Assembly: GCA_017999915.1 (NCBI GenBank)
Contig: JAGNKX010000012.1
Span: forward strand, 62,001-126,000
Direction of reading: 5' to 3'
Source of the DNA: Spirochaetota bacterium
Lineage (GTDB): Bacteria; Spirochaetota; UBA4802; UBA5550
DNA: 64,000 nucleotides
The translations under genes and the position numbers were made by a program. Under the pieces are notes generated by a model that saw nothing but the letters and a program-made list of their open reading frames with translations, was not told where the DNA came from and did no database searches. Below, piece by piece: positions 1-8,259 of this stretch (the first letter of the stretch is position 1; each line of letters opens with the position of its first letter).

Positions 1-890
1 GTTGCCGGGATGATCGGCGCCCTGCTTTTCATCACCGCGAAGGCCGCGGCCGTAAGGGCTAGGGCCCCGATGATGGCCCACTTTGCCGGGGTCACGTGCA
101 GGGCGAAAAAAGGCACATGGTCCGTGTTCCGGGTTCCCAGTGAGCGGAGGATCCACCGTTCGAACTGGGGCTCCCTGTCGATGGACCTCCAGTCCTCGAT
201 TGCAAGACCCTTTTCCCGCAGCTCGTCCCCGGATGGAAACACCTGCGACCTGGCCAGGAGGTACTCCATCAGGACAATAAGAAAGACCAGTATCAGGGGC
301 ACATAATAGGGCATGGTCCCGCCCCGGTATAGCAGGGAATCATAGGCGCCGTGGAGGAGAAGGGGAGCGCCAAAGCCGGCAATGACGCCCGCGGCCCTGT
401 TTACCGCTGATTTGGACAGCTTCACCATCGACAGGAAATACCCCATGAGTCCGCAGGAGAGGATATGGAGGGGCACGGAGCTGATGAGCCGCACCGGCAG
501 TATCGAGGAGTCGCGGGAGAGGGCGTAGATTATGTTCTCAAGGGCCGCGAAGCCGAGGCCGAGAAACATGGCGGATACGATCCCGTTCATTACGGAAAAG
601 TCATGCTTCTTCCGGCAGATAAGAATCCCTATGACAACAAGGGCGCCCGTTTTTTCCACCAGGGCGGCCTGGACAAATCCCCTGATCAGGGCGTTGCCCG
701 GAGGGATAAGACCACGGAAAAATAATCCGGCGGTAAAAAGAATGCAGGCGAGCAGGACCCCGTGGAAGAAAAACTCCAGGTGTCCCAGGAAATCGGACTT
801 CACCTGGAAATGGCGGCGGTAAAAAAGATATACCGCCGCAACCGGAATAAGGCCGGCCGCCAGGGCCGGCGCTATTGAAGATGCGCTCAA
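1..890 (-). CDS. PrsW-family intramembrane protease, partial (C-terminus beyond window)
   Basis: The reverse frame is open from a TTG start at 890 to the window edge (about 296 residues, no stop). It encodes a multi-span membrane protein with the motif series of PrsW/CAAX-like membrane proteases: ALVEKTG, then FAALENIIYAL, then VPLHILSCGLMGYF, then LLLHGAYDSLL. The conserved Glu and His residues lie in these blocks. PrsW-type proteases cleave membrane-anchored anti-sigma factors inside the membrane; the target here is unknown. The TTG start overlaps the TGA stop of the upstream lipoprotein gene (887-890), so translation is probably coupled. No ATG lies near the start, and the unusual start codon explains why the gene is easily missed. 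Family assignment is fairly sure; the role is inferred. Confidence 0.8.
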   Translation of the reverse strand, partial: MSASSIAPALAAGLIPVAAVYLFYRRHFQVKSDFLGHLEFFFHGVLLACILFTAGLFFRGLIPPGNALIRGFVQAALVEKTGALVVIGILICRKKHDFSVMNGIVSAMFLGLGFAALENIIYALSRDSSILPVRLISSVPLHILSCGLMGYFLSMVKLSKSAVNRAAGVIAGFGAPLLLHGAYDSLLYRGGTMPYYVPLILVFLIVLMEYLLARSQVFPSGDELREKGLAIEDWRSIDREPQFERWILRSLGTRNTDHVPFFALHVTPAKWAIIGALALTAAAFAVMKSRAPIIPA

Positions 891-2488
891 ACCGTTTTCT
901 TGTTCTTTTTCCTGATAATGTTGATCGCCATAATCGCCCCTATGCTGATAATGACGCCGCCGATTATGATGCCCCATAGAACAGCCGGACGAACCGAACC
1001 GATATGCAGGTATGCCGTCAGTCCGGAAGCCGGCTCGGGCCCGTAGGCGGCGCAGAGGAGCCACGCGTTTTGCGAGCAGTAGGTCTCCCCTTGTGAAAGC
1101 CACCCGGGGTCTGTCTGAGTCATCGATCCGGTCTGGCCCTTGAAGTAGGTAGTTTGGGCAGACATGCCGGGAATAAAAAATATATTTTTATCGGCGCTCC
1201 AACTGGATCTCGTTGCTGCTAACTTCATCATTCCTTGTGAATAAACATACACCGAATCATTTCCGCAATTCGTCTCGCTGCCTGTTATTGTATTCCCTGT
1301 TGTGTCGCAGCCGGACCAGAAGGGCGTATTTCTTCCGCTTGCATCAACCAGTGTTGCAATGGATGCCTTGAGCTTTTTGTTTACCAGATCTCCCCAGTTA
1401 TCCGCGATTATGGTCCCTCCGGCCATGGTAATGGGAATGCTTGCCGAGAATCCATATGCTTCAGGCATATTTCGAATCGATAGGCTTGCACTCTTGCAGA
1501 TAAAGGCGGTGTAGGGAGCCTCCAGCCCTGATTTGCTTCCGACGGCCGCGCATTTTGCATCAACTCCATCGGTGCCGCCCATGATGCCGGTATACTGCCC
1601 GGCGCTGTAGAGGACGACGCGGTACGAACAGAGCACGGTCACATCTGTCACGTCCTTTGTAGCTTTTCCGCTGCCATTGATGACGCGGCACGGTTTAATC
1701 CCGGCCTGTGACCTGATGGTTACATTATAATCCGAGTCCTTTACCACTGGCTCCTTGAAGGTGAAGTTCCCGTTCGCGTCCATGGAGATATCATCTCCGG
1801 CGTTGTTTTGCAGAATGATGCTTCCTTCTTTGAGGCCCTTTACCGTTCCGCCGATTTTGTATGCTATGGTGGAACAGTTCACTTCAAGATTTACGGGCCC
1901 GTCCATCGGACCTTCGGCGTTATTGACGGTGCAGGATTGTTCATTCGGCTTGGAAGCCATGGTGACCCTGTACCTTCCACCCTTCAAAATCGCCTGGTTG
2001 AACATATAAGACCCGTCGGATTCGATGGCCAGGGTATCGATGCCGTTGTTGAGAAGATTGAGCTTTCCGGAGAGACCCTTTACCGTAACCCCCACCGGGA
2101 AGTTTTTATAAGAACAGACCACAATGATGTCGTCCACCTCCGACAGCGCGGTGCCTTTGGCGTTGAACACGCCGCATACGGGCCCGGCAGGCTGTTCCTT
2201 GATGGATATGTCGTATTTTTCGCCCCTTTTCAGAGTCGATGGGAATTTAAAAGGGCCGTCGCCGCTTATCGTCAGGTCGTCGCCGCCGTTGTTGCTGAGG
2301 ACCAGCGTGCCGTAGAGGCCGCTCACGGACCCTCCTATGGCGTTATCCTGGTCGCTGAGGGCCACCATGGCCATGAAATTCTTTTCAAAATCATTTTTGT
2401 CCGTATCGTCGCATACGACCAGAATGGATAAAGACATTATTACAAGGATCAGCGGGAGGATCTGGCGGATGATAAAAGATTTTTTCAT
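887..2488 (-). CDS. DUF1554-type lipoprotein, copy A
   Basis: The 533-residue protein has a basic N-terminus, a hydrophobic stretch and a lipobox ending at Cys26 (SILVVC), so it is probably a lipoprotein. Three repeats of about 75-80 residues follow (roughly 50-127, 128-208, 209-289). Each has a GLxGxLxLxNNGxDxL-type start and a CSY/NCS end, a beta-sandwich-like module. Residues about 290-500 form a DUF1554-like domain (YSAGQYTG, YTAFICKS, ADNWGDL, LLCAAYGPE). A hydrophobic segment (AVLWGIIIGGVIISIGAIM) followed by a basic tail closes the protein, which is odd for a lipoprotein. It is a close paralogue of its upstream neighbour. DUF1554 has no assigned activity; a surface role is likely. Confidence 0.85.
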   Translation of the reverse strand: MKKSFIIRQILPLILVIMSLSILVVCDDTDKNDFEKNFMAMVALSDQDNAIGGSVSGLYGTLVLSNNGGDDLTISGDGPFKFPSTLKRGEKYDISIKEQPAGPVCGVFNAKGTALSEVDDIIVVCSYKNFPVGVTVKGLSGKLNLLNNGIDTLAIESDGSYMFNQAILKGGRYRVTMASKPNEQSCTVNNAEGPMDGPVNLEVNCSTIAYKIGGTVKGLKEGSIILQNNAGDDISMDANGNFTFKEPVVKDSDYNVTIRSQAGIKPCRVINGSGKATKDVTDVTVLCSYRVVLYSAGQYTGIMGGTDGVDAKCAAVGSKSGLEAPYTAFICKSASLSIRNMPEAYGFSASIPITMAGGTIIADNWGDLVNKKLKASIATLVDASGRNTPFWSGCDTTGNTITGSETNCGNDSVYVYSQGMMKLAATRSSWSADKNIFFIPGMSAQTTYFKGQTGSMTQTDPGWLSQGETYCSQNAWLLCAAYGPEPASGLTAYLHIGSVRPAVLWGIIIGGVIISIGAIMAINIIRKKNKKTV

Positions 2489-2542
2489 TGGTACGTTCCT
2501 TGCCGGTAATTCATTGAAAAGTAATAAATCTTACGTGTTGTT

Positions 2543-4138
2543 CTATCTCTTAGGAGCCTGTTTTTTTTTGCTCCGTACAATGTTAATCGCCATAATCGCC
2601 CCTATGCTGACAATGACGCCGCCGATTATGATGCCCCATAGAACAGCCGGACGAACCGAACCGATATGGATGTACGCCGTAAGTCCGGAAGCCGGCTCGG
2701 GCCCGTAGGCGGCGCAGAGGAGCCACGAATTTTGAGTACAGGCGATTTCCCTTTGCGAAAGCCACCCGGTGCCCGTGAGAGTCATCGATCCGGTCCAGCC
2801 ATTAGCGGAAGATGAACTATAAGATGTGGTGGACCAGGCAGGAATAAACCCGTGCATAGATATGCTCATAAACCAAGAATAGTTACCGCAATTGCGTTCG
2901 CCTTTATATTGCCCTGTAGTATCGCTGCCGGTCCAGAAGGGCGTATTTCTTCCGCTTGGGTCAACCAGTGTCGCCGGTGAAGCCTTAAAGTTGCCGTTGA
3001 TCAGCTTTTCCCAGTTATCAGCTATTATGGCCCCCCCGGGGGTGGTTATGGGAAGGAGTTCCGAGAATCCATATACCGCAGGCATATTTCGAATCGATAG
3101 GCTTCCGCTCTTGCAGATAAAGGCGGTGTAAGGAGCCTCCAGCCCGGATACGCTTCCCCGGGCGGCGCATTTCGAATCCGCGCCGTCAGGGCCCCCCATG
3201 TCGCCATTATATAACCCGGCGCTGTAGAGGACGACGCGGTACGAGCAGAGCACGGTCGCGTCTGTCACGTCCTTTGTAGCCTTTCCGGCGCCATTGATGA
3301 CACGGCACGGTTTAATCCCGGCCTGTGACCTGATGGTTACATTATAATCCGAGTCCTTTACCACTGGCTCCTTGAAGGTGAAGCTCCCGTTCGCGTCAAT
3401 GGAGATATCATCTCCGGCGTTGTTCTGAAGAATGATGCTTCCTTCTTTGAGGCCCTTTACCGTCCCGCCGATTTTGTATGTTAGAGTGGAACAGTTCACT
3501 TCAAGATTTACGGGCCCGTCCACCGGGCCTTCGGCGTTATTTACGGTGCAGGACTGCTCGTTCGGCTTGGAAGTCATGGTAACCCTGTAACGTCCTCCCT
3601 TCACGATCGGCTGGTTGAATAAATACGATCCGTCGGAATCGATTGCAAGGGGCTCGATGCTGTTGTTGAGGAGATTGAGCTTGCCGGTAAGGCCTTTTAC
3701 CGTAACGCCCACCGGATAATTTTTATAAGAACAGACTACAATGATATCGTTCACTTCTGACAGGGCCGTGCCTTTGCCGTTGAAGAGCTCGCACAGGGGC
3801 CCGGCAGGCTGCTCCTTTATGGACACGTCGTAGGTTCCGCCCCTTTTCAGAGTCGACGGGAATTTGAAAGGGCCGTCCCCGCTTATCGTGAGGTCGTCTC
3901 CGCCGTTGTTCCGGAGTACCAGTGTGCCGTGGAGCCCGCTCACGGACCCCCCTATGTCGTTCACCTGATCATCGAGAGCCTTCTGTGCCAGGTAATCCTC
4001 ATATTTATCGATCGCCATCAGGGTCAGAGCATTCTTATCGTCTTTTTTGCCGCCATCGTCGCATACGATCAGGATGGATAAGGACATTATTAAAAGGATC
4101 AGCGGGAGGATCTGGTGCGTGATAAATGATTTTTTCAT
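2543..4138 (-). CDS. DUF1554-type lipoprotein, copy B
   Basis: The 531-residue paralogue of the gene 54 bp downstream has the same layout: signal peptide with lipobox Cys26 (SILIVC), three repeats of about 80 residues, a DUF1554-like domain, and a C-terminal membrane segment with a basic tail (RSKKKQAPKR). Long stretches are nearly identical between copies, especially the third repeat and the C-terminal segment, including DNA identity around 1640-1760 and 3280-3380. Divergence is concentrated at the mature N-terminus and in the middle of the DUF1554 domain. This pattern fits tandem duplication with later exchange or selection on exposed parts. It is probably the first gene of a B-A-PrsW transcription unit. 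Confidence 0.85.
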   Translation of the reverse strand: MKKSFITHQILPLILLIMSLSILIVCDDGGKKDDKNALTLMAIDKYEDYLAQKALDDQVNDIGGSVSGLHGTLVLRNNGGDDLTISGDGPFKFPSTLKRGGTYDVSIKEQPAGPLCELFNGKGTALSEVNDIIVVCSYKNYPVGVTVKGLTGKLNLLNNSIEPLAIDSDGSYLFNQPIVKGGRYRVTMTSKPNEQSCTVNNAEGPVDGPVNLEVNCSTLTYKIGGTVKGLKEGSIILQNNAGDDISIDANGSFTFKEPVVKDSDYNVTIRSQAGIKPCRVINGAGKATKDVTDATVLCSYRVVLYSAGLYNGDMGGPDGADSKCAARGSVSGLEAPYTAFICKSGSLSIRNMPAVYGFSELLPITTPGGAIIADNWEKLINGNFKASPATLVDPSGRNTPFWTGSDTTGQYKGERNCGNYSWFMSISMHGFIPAWSTTSYSSSSANGWTGSMTLTGTGWLSQREIACTQNSWLLCAAYGPEPASGLTAYIHIGSVRPAVLWGIIIGGVIVSIGAIMAINIVRSKKKQAPKR

Positions 4139-4337
4139 TGGTGCGTTCCTTGGCGGATATTTATTAAAAAAGACATGATTTGCTTTATTGATTATAAATT
4201 CGTTTATGCATAGTCAAGTTATTTTTACCTCGTTGACTCGCCGGGAAGGCGCCATGGCCCCTTATATTATACTGCTACCCCTTATATCCTTGCCGTTAAC
4301 GGTCGTACATTTATCGAATTGATCGCAACGCGCGTAA

Positions 4338-4360
4338 ACCCCGTAGCTTGCTGCGGGGTA
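4338..4360. repeat. Hairpin repeat, copy 1 (terminator-like)
   Basis: An inverted repeat with arms ACCCCGTAGC and GCTGCGGGGT around TT (one G-T pair) is followed by TATTTTG. The same core, flanked alike, recurs at 44674-44697. It sits in the 557-bp gap between the divergent lipoprotein and SCP2 genes. It could be a rho-independent terminator or a dispersed palindromic repeat; two copies in 64 kb favour the latter. Confidence 0.65.
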
Positions 4361-4451
4361 TTTTGTCGATAATCAGGCGCGAGATATTCAAGCACTCCCG
4401 CTTTTTTTTCATGAACGCGCCCAGGGAGAGCCGTTGGGGCATTAAAAATGG

Positions 4452-4480
4452 TTGACAGGTTATGTGTATTTATCGATTAT
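4452..4480 (+). promoter_or_regulatory. Predicted sigma-70-type promoter of the molybdenum-hydroxylase operon
   Basis: A perfect -35 box TTGACA (4452-4457) is followed after 17 bp by GATTAT (4475-4480), a passable -10 box. It points toward the SCP2 gene at 4696, giving a leader of about 210 nt. The rest of the gap from 4139 to 4695 holds only the hairpin repeat and AT-rich DNA, with no recognisable gene. Confidence 0.5.
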
Positions 4481-4487
4481 CGATAAA
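4469..4487. promoter_or_regulatory. 19-bp palindrome overlapping the -10 box, candidate operator
   Basis: Perfect 9-bp arms TTTATCGAT and ATCGATAAA flank a single T. The palindrome covers the predicted -10 box at 4475-4480, the classic position for a repressor site. The GntR-family protein encoded at the end of the downstream operon is the natural candidate to bind it. Palindrome seen directly; regulator assignment inferred. Confidence 0.5.
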
Positions 4488-4695
4488 CAATAGTTGATAA
4501 GCGATATATTGTTGTCCCGGTTTGCGCCCGGTTTCCTGTTTCTTGCGCGTTTTCATGGATTGTCCATGGTCATCTGACCACGAATAATTCGCATACATCG
4601 AATATCAGAAGGCCGGATGTATCATCATCAGCCTTCTTTGATGCATGTTTTCGGATCGGTCTATAAGCATTTAAATAAAAAATCAGGAGAAAGAT

Positions 4696-5115
4696 ATGAA
4701 ATACTGGAAAGATTCGCAAGAAGCCGTCACCGCCATTAAAAAGATGTGGGATTTAATCGGAGAAAATCAAGAGCTCCGGGAAGCCGCGAAGAAGGTTAAT
4801 CAGCTCATACTCTTCGATTACTCCGTCGATGAGCCCAACTGCGGCGTATGGTTCGACTGCCGCGATGGCGGTTATACTGTTGGAACCGGGATACCCAGCG
4901 ATACGCCCGACCTGACCATGAGCTGCTCCCTCGATGATGCCCATCTTTCATGGATGGACCAGCTGAACCCGGTGATAGCCATTACGCGCAAGAGGGTTAA
5001 GGTAAAGGGAAACGCGACCGGGATGCTCAGGCTGGTCCCCAAGCTTAAAATCGTGAAAGAAATATACAAGAAGGCCCTCACTGATCTGGGCATGGCTGAC
5101 AAATTAAACATGTAA
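4696..5115 (+). CDS. SCP2 sterol-binding domain protein
   Basis: The 139-residue soluble protein has the outline of a stand-alone SCP2 (sterol carrier protein 2) domain: an early helix, a block with GVWFDCRDGGYTVGTG, PDLTMSCSLDDAHLSW, and a C-terminal VKGNATGMLRLVPKL segment. SCP2 domains form a hydrophobic tunnel that binds fatty acyl-CoAs, sterols and other lipids. AGGAGAAAGAT precedes the ATG as a good ribosome site. It is the first gene of the operon, 90-100 bp ahead of the molybdenum hydroxylase, so it may deliver or hold a hydrophobic substrate for that enzyme. The ligand is unknown. Confidence 0.8.
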   Translation: MKYWKDSQEAVTAIKKMWDLIGENQELREAAKKVNQLILFDYSVDEPNCGVWFDCRDGGYTVGTGIPSDTPDLTMSCSLDDAHLSWMDQLNPVIAITRKRVKVKGNATGMLRLVPKLKIVKEIYKKALTDLGMADKLNM

Positions 5116-5204
5116 CACCATTGCCGGGAACCGCAGGGTAAGCCGGAGCTTCGGCGAAGATCCGCACCCGTCAACGCGTTTCCCGCAGATGATATCAAGG
5201 AGAA

Positions 5205-7877
5205 ATGCTGACAATGAAAAAAGTAACATTTAAAGTGAACTCGGTGCCAAACGAGTTCATAGTCGACGAGAAAACGGTCCTCATCGATCTGCTTCGCAAG
5301 GACCTTCACCTCACCGGGACGAAGCAATCCTGCGACCGAAAGGGACAGTGCGGAGCGTGCACCGTGATCGTGAACGGGAAGACCGCCCTGTCTTGCACGA
5401 AGAAGGTCGTGGACCTGGAGGGCGCGGACATCATCACCATCGAGGGGCTGGGCACGCCGGACAATCCCCACCTGATACAGGAGGCCTTTGTCCTGGCCGG
5501 GGCGATCCAGTGCGGCTTCTGCACACCGGGTATGATCATGGCGGCCAAGGCGCTGCTTGATGTAAATAAAGATCCTAGCGTGGATGACATAAAGAAAGCC
5601 CTGAAGCGCAATCTGTGCCGGTGCACCGGGTATAAAAGCATCATCGAGGCCATCCAGCTCGCCGGCAAATTTTTGAGGGGCGAGACAACGCCCGACAAGG
5701 TGCGACCGGCGGCATCTGGGAAGAAGATCGGTGTTTCCCATCCGCGTCCCTGGTCCATGAACAAGGCCTGCGGCGCCGTGCGGTATACCGATGATATTCT
5801 CATTCCGGGCGCGCTTGAAGTCGCCGTTACGAGAAGTCCGCATCATAACGCGAAGATCATATCGATCGATTATTCCACAGCCGAAAAAATGCCGGGGGTG
5901 GTCGGCGTCATGACCGCCGCGGATATCAAGGGAACAAACAGCTCCGCCATGATCGTTCCGGATGAGCCCGTTCTCTGTGCGGATCTTGCGCCGGTCATGG
6001 GGGCCCCGATCGCGGCGGTGATAGCCGAGACCAGGGAGCAGGCCCGGGCCGCGGCGGCGGCCGTGAAGGTCGAGTACGAGGTCCTTCCCCGTATCTCCAC
6101 TCCGGCGGAAGCCCTTGCCGAGGGAGCGCCGCAGGTGTTCCCGGATCCGAATTATCCCAATGAGGTCTATACGGTCGCGCAGATCCGGGGGGACTCGGAA
6201 AAGGCCCTTGGCTCATCGGCGCATGTCATAGAAGATAAATTCTCCGTTCAACTCGTCCACCAGGCCTGTCTTGAACCGGAAGCCGCCCTGGCATGTCTGG
6301 ACGGCGAGGGCGATGACGCCCAGCTGGTGGTCATCGGCCGCTCCATTTCCATCCACATGCACGTGGGTGTTCTCGCCGGCGCCATCGGCTGGGACAACCT
6401 GCGCTACGTTGAGGCATATGCCGGAGGGCAGTTCGGGATAAAAATGGACCTCACCACCGAGCCGATCGCCGCGGCCGCGGCTGTTCATTTCAGGCGGCCC
6501 GTGCGCTACGTGGCCACCCTGGAAGAATCGCTGATGATGACCCCGAAACGCCATCCCTACAGCATGGATGTTAAGCTGGGGGCCGATGCGAATGGGAAGA
6601 TCACGGCCTATGACATCGACTTTACCGTTGATAACGGGGCGCATACATCGGTGGGACTGGTAATCATGGACCGTTCCATCGAAATGCTGAGCGGATGCTA
6701 TGACCTTCCCAACGTTAAGGCCGCGGGAAGACTTGTCTATACCAACGACGCCTGGGGCGGCGCGGCGCGGGGCGCCGGTCCCCCGCAGGTGAATTTCGCC
6801 CTTGAGTCGGCCATTGATATGATGGCGGCGAAAATGAAGATCGATCCCTGGGAATTCCGCATGAAGAACGCCGTCAAGCCGGGCGGATGCACGTCCTCCG
6901 GGCAGGTGGTCGACCAATGGGAATACAACGGCTGCCTCGAGCGCATGAAGCCTTTATATGAGAAAGCCTGCAAGGAAGCGAAAGCGCATACCACGGGGGA
7001 CATCCTCAGGGGCGTGGGCCTTGCGGGGTCCAGCTTCGGCGTCGGGTCCGCCGGTGACGTCTCCTGCATGGCTGTCGAGCTTGACCCCGACGACGGATTG
7101 ACCGTATACGGGGCGGTTGCCGAGCCAGGTGAGGGCAATGACGCCATGCTGACCCAGATCGCGTCCCATTGCATGGATATTCCAATGAACAAAATCAGGC
7201 TGTCGACCCGCGACAGCGAGATCGCGCCTGATGCGGGCGTATCCGCGTCATCGCGCCAGACATACATGTCCGGAGGCGCGCTGGTCAAGGCGATAGGAGT
7301 GCTCAAGGCCGCGATGAAGGAAGCCGGGGCAAAGACGCATGCCGACCTGGTGAAGGCGGGAAAACCCACACGCTACATGGGGAAAAATATCCTTACCGAG
7401 GTGAACGGCCTCGACAAGGAAACCGGACAGGGCGATGCGTGGGAATCCTTCATACACGGATCCCAGATGGCCGAAGTGGAGGTCAATGCCAAGACCGGCG
7501 AGGTAAAGATCGTAAAGATGACCACGGTGGTCGACCCGGGGACGATCATCAATCCCCAGGCCGTGCTCGGGCAGGTCGAAGGTGGAGCGGACATGGGGGC
7601 GGGATATGCCCTTCGTGAACACTTCGTAATGGGGAAATCAAAAGACTGGCTCACCTATAAGTTCCCCACTATCTCAACGCAGTTCGACCAGGAGACCATT
7701 CTCCTGGAGACTCCCAGGGCGAGAGGGCCCCTGGGCGCTACAGGGGTGGGTGAATTTACTCTCGTGGCCACGCATCCGGCGATAGCCAATGCCGTTTACA
7801 ACGCCACCGGCGTGCGTTTCCATGATCTGCCCATCACGCCGGAGAAGGTATTGGCGGCACTGGGGAATAAAAAATAA
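5205..7877 (+). CDS. Molybdenum hydroxylase of the aldehyde oxidoreductase/xanthine dehydrogenase family (fused Fe-S and Mo domains)
   Basis: The 890-residue protein joins two [2Fe-2S] domains to a molybdopterin-binding catalytic region, like the single-chain aldehyde oxidoreductase (Mop) of Desulfovibrio. The plant-type cluster is seen in SCDRKGQCGACTV with a later LSC; the second cluster is in QCGFCTPG and NLCRCTGY. The Mo region shows AGGQFGIKMDL and GGAARGAGPPQV. The catalytic base is Glu850 in GATGVGEF near the C-terminus. No FAD domain is present and no FAD subunit gene is adjacent, so electrons probably leave through the clusters to a separate acceptor. The ATG at 5214, with AAGGAG 11 bp upstream, is an equally good start. 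The substrate cannot be read from sequence. Confidence 0.9.
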   Translation: MLTMKKVTFKVNSVPNEFIVDEKTVLIDLLRKDLHLTGTKQSCDRKGQCGACTVIVNGKTALSCTKKVVDLEGADIITIEGLGTPDNPHLIQEAFVLAGAIQCGFCTPGMIMAAKALLDVNKDPSVDDIKKALKRNLCRCTGYKSIIEAIQLAGKFLRGETTPDKVRPAASGKKIGVSHPRPWSMNKACGAVRYTDDILIPGALEVAVTRSPHHNAKIISIDYSTAEKMPGVVGVMTAADIKGTNSSAMIVPDEPVLCADLAPVMGAPIAAVIAETREQARAAAAAVKVEYEVLPRISTPAEALAEGAPQVFPDPNYPNEVYTVAQIRGDSEKALGSSAHVIEDKFSVQLVHQACLEPEAALACLDGEGDDAQLVVIGRSISIHMHVGVLAGAIGWDNLRYVEAYAGGQFGIKMDLTTEPIAAAAAVHFRRPVRYVATLEESLMMTPKRHPYSMDVKLGADANGKITAYDIDFTVDNGAHTSVGLVIMDRSIEMLSGCYDLPNVKAAGRLVYTNDAWGGAARGAGPPQVNFALESAIDMMAAKMKIDPWEFRMKNAVKPGGCTSSGQVVDQWEYNGCLERMKPLYEKACKEAKAHTTGDILRGVGLAGSSFGVGSAGDVSCMAVELDPDDGLTVYGAVAEPGEGNDAMLTQIASHCMDIPMNKIRLSTRDSEIAPDAGVSASSRQTYMSGGALVKAIGVLKAAMKEAGAKTHADLVKAGKPTRYMGKNILTEVNGLDKETGQGDAWESFIHGSQMAEVEVNAKTGEVKIVKMTTVVDPGTIINPQAVLGQVEGGADMGAGYALREHFVMGKSKDWLTYKFPTISTQFDQETILLETPRARGPLGATGVGEFTLVATHPAIANAVYNATGVRFHDLPITPEKVLAALGNKK

Positions 7878-7898
7878 ACGTGTCGCCATTTTGTCAAT

Positions 7899-8258
7899 AT
7901 GAGCGCAGACGAAGAAAGAAAGATCAAGAGGCCGTATAACCGGACAATAGCCGGTGTTCAAATTTCGTTCAACGGGGAGGGGTTTTTTGTAAACCCCTCC
8001 CTCTGGACGGATGAGATATTCGAGATCCTGGCCCATGAAGCCGGCGTGGAGGAAATAAGCGATACGCAGCGCATGATCGTCCACTTCGTCAGAAAATTCT
8101 ACGATGAGCAGGGGAAGGCGCCCCTGAACCACCACCTGAAAGTCGGGACCCATATGACAATGGCGGAGCTCGAGGCGCTCTTTCCCGGCGGCATTAAGTA
8201 CGGACTTCGCCGTCTGGCGGGCCTGCCTGATCCCAAGGTCTGCGCGGGAAGGTATTAG
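7899..8258 (+). CDS. DsrC/TusE-family sulfur-carrier-like protein
   Basis: The 119-residue protein has the DsrC/TusE/TusA-partner fold signature: GVQISFNGEGFFVNPSLWTD near the N-terminus, TQRMIVHFVRKFYDEQGKAP in the middle and RRLAGLPDPKVC near the end. Family members carry persulfide on a conserved Cys in a flexible C-terminal arm. That Cys is present (Cys115), but the second Cys of true DsrC, before the AGLP block, is an Arg here, so it is TusE-like. The arm continues for four residues (AGRY) after Cys115, whereas the Cys is normally second from last. It lies between a molybdenum hydroxylase and a cysteine desulfurase. No clear ribosome site precedes the ATG, so coupling to the upstream gene is likely. 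Confidence 0.85.
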   Translation: MSADEERKIKRPYNRTIAGVQISFNGEGFFVNPSLWTDEIFEILAHEAGVEEISDTQRMIVHFVRKFYDEQGKAPLNHHLKVGTHMTMAELEALFPGGIKYGLRRLAGLPDPKVCAGRY

Positions 8259-8259
8259 A

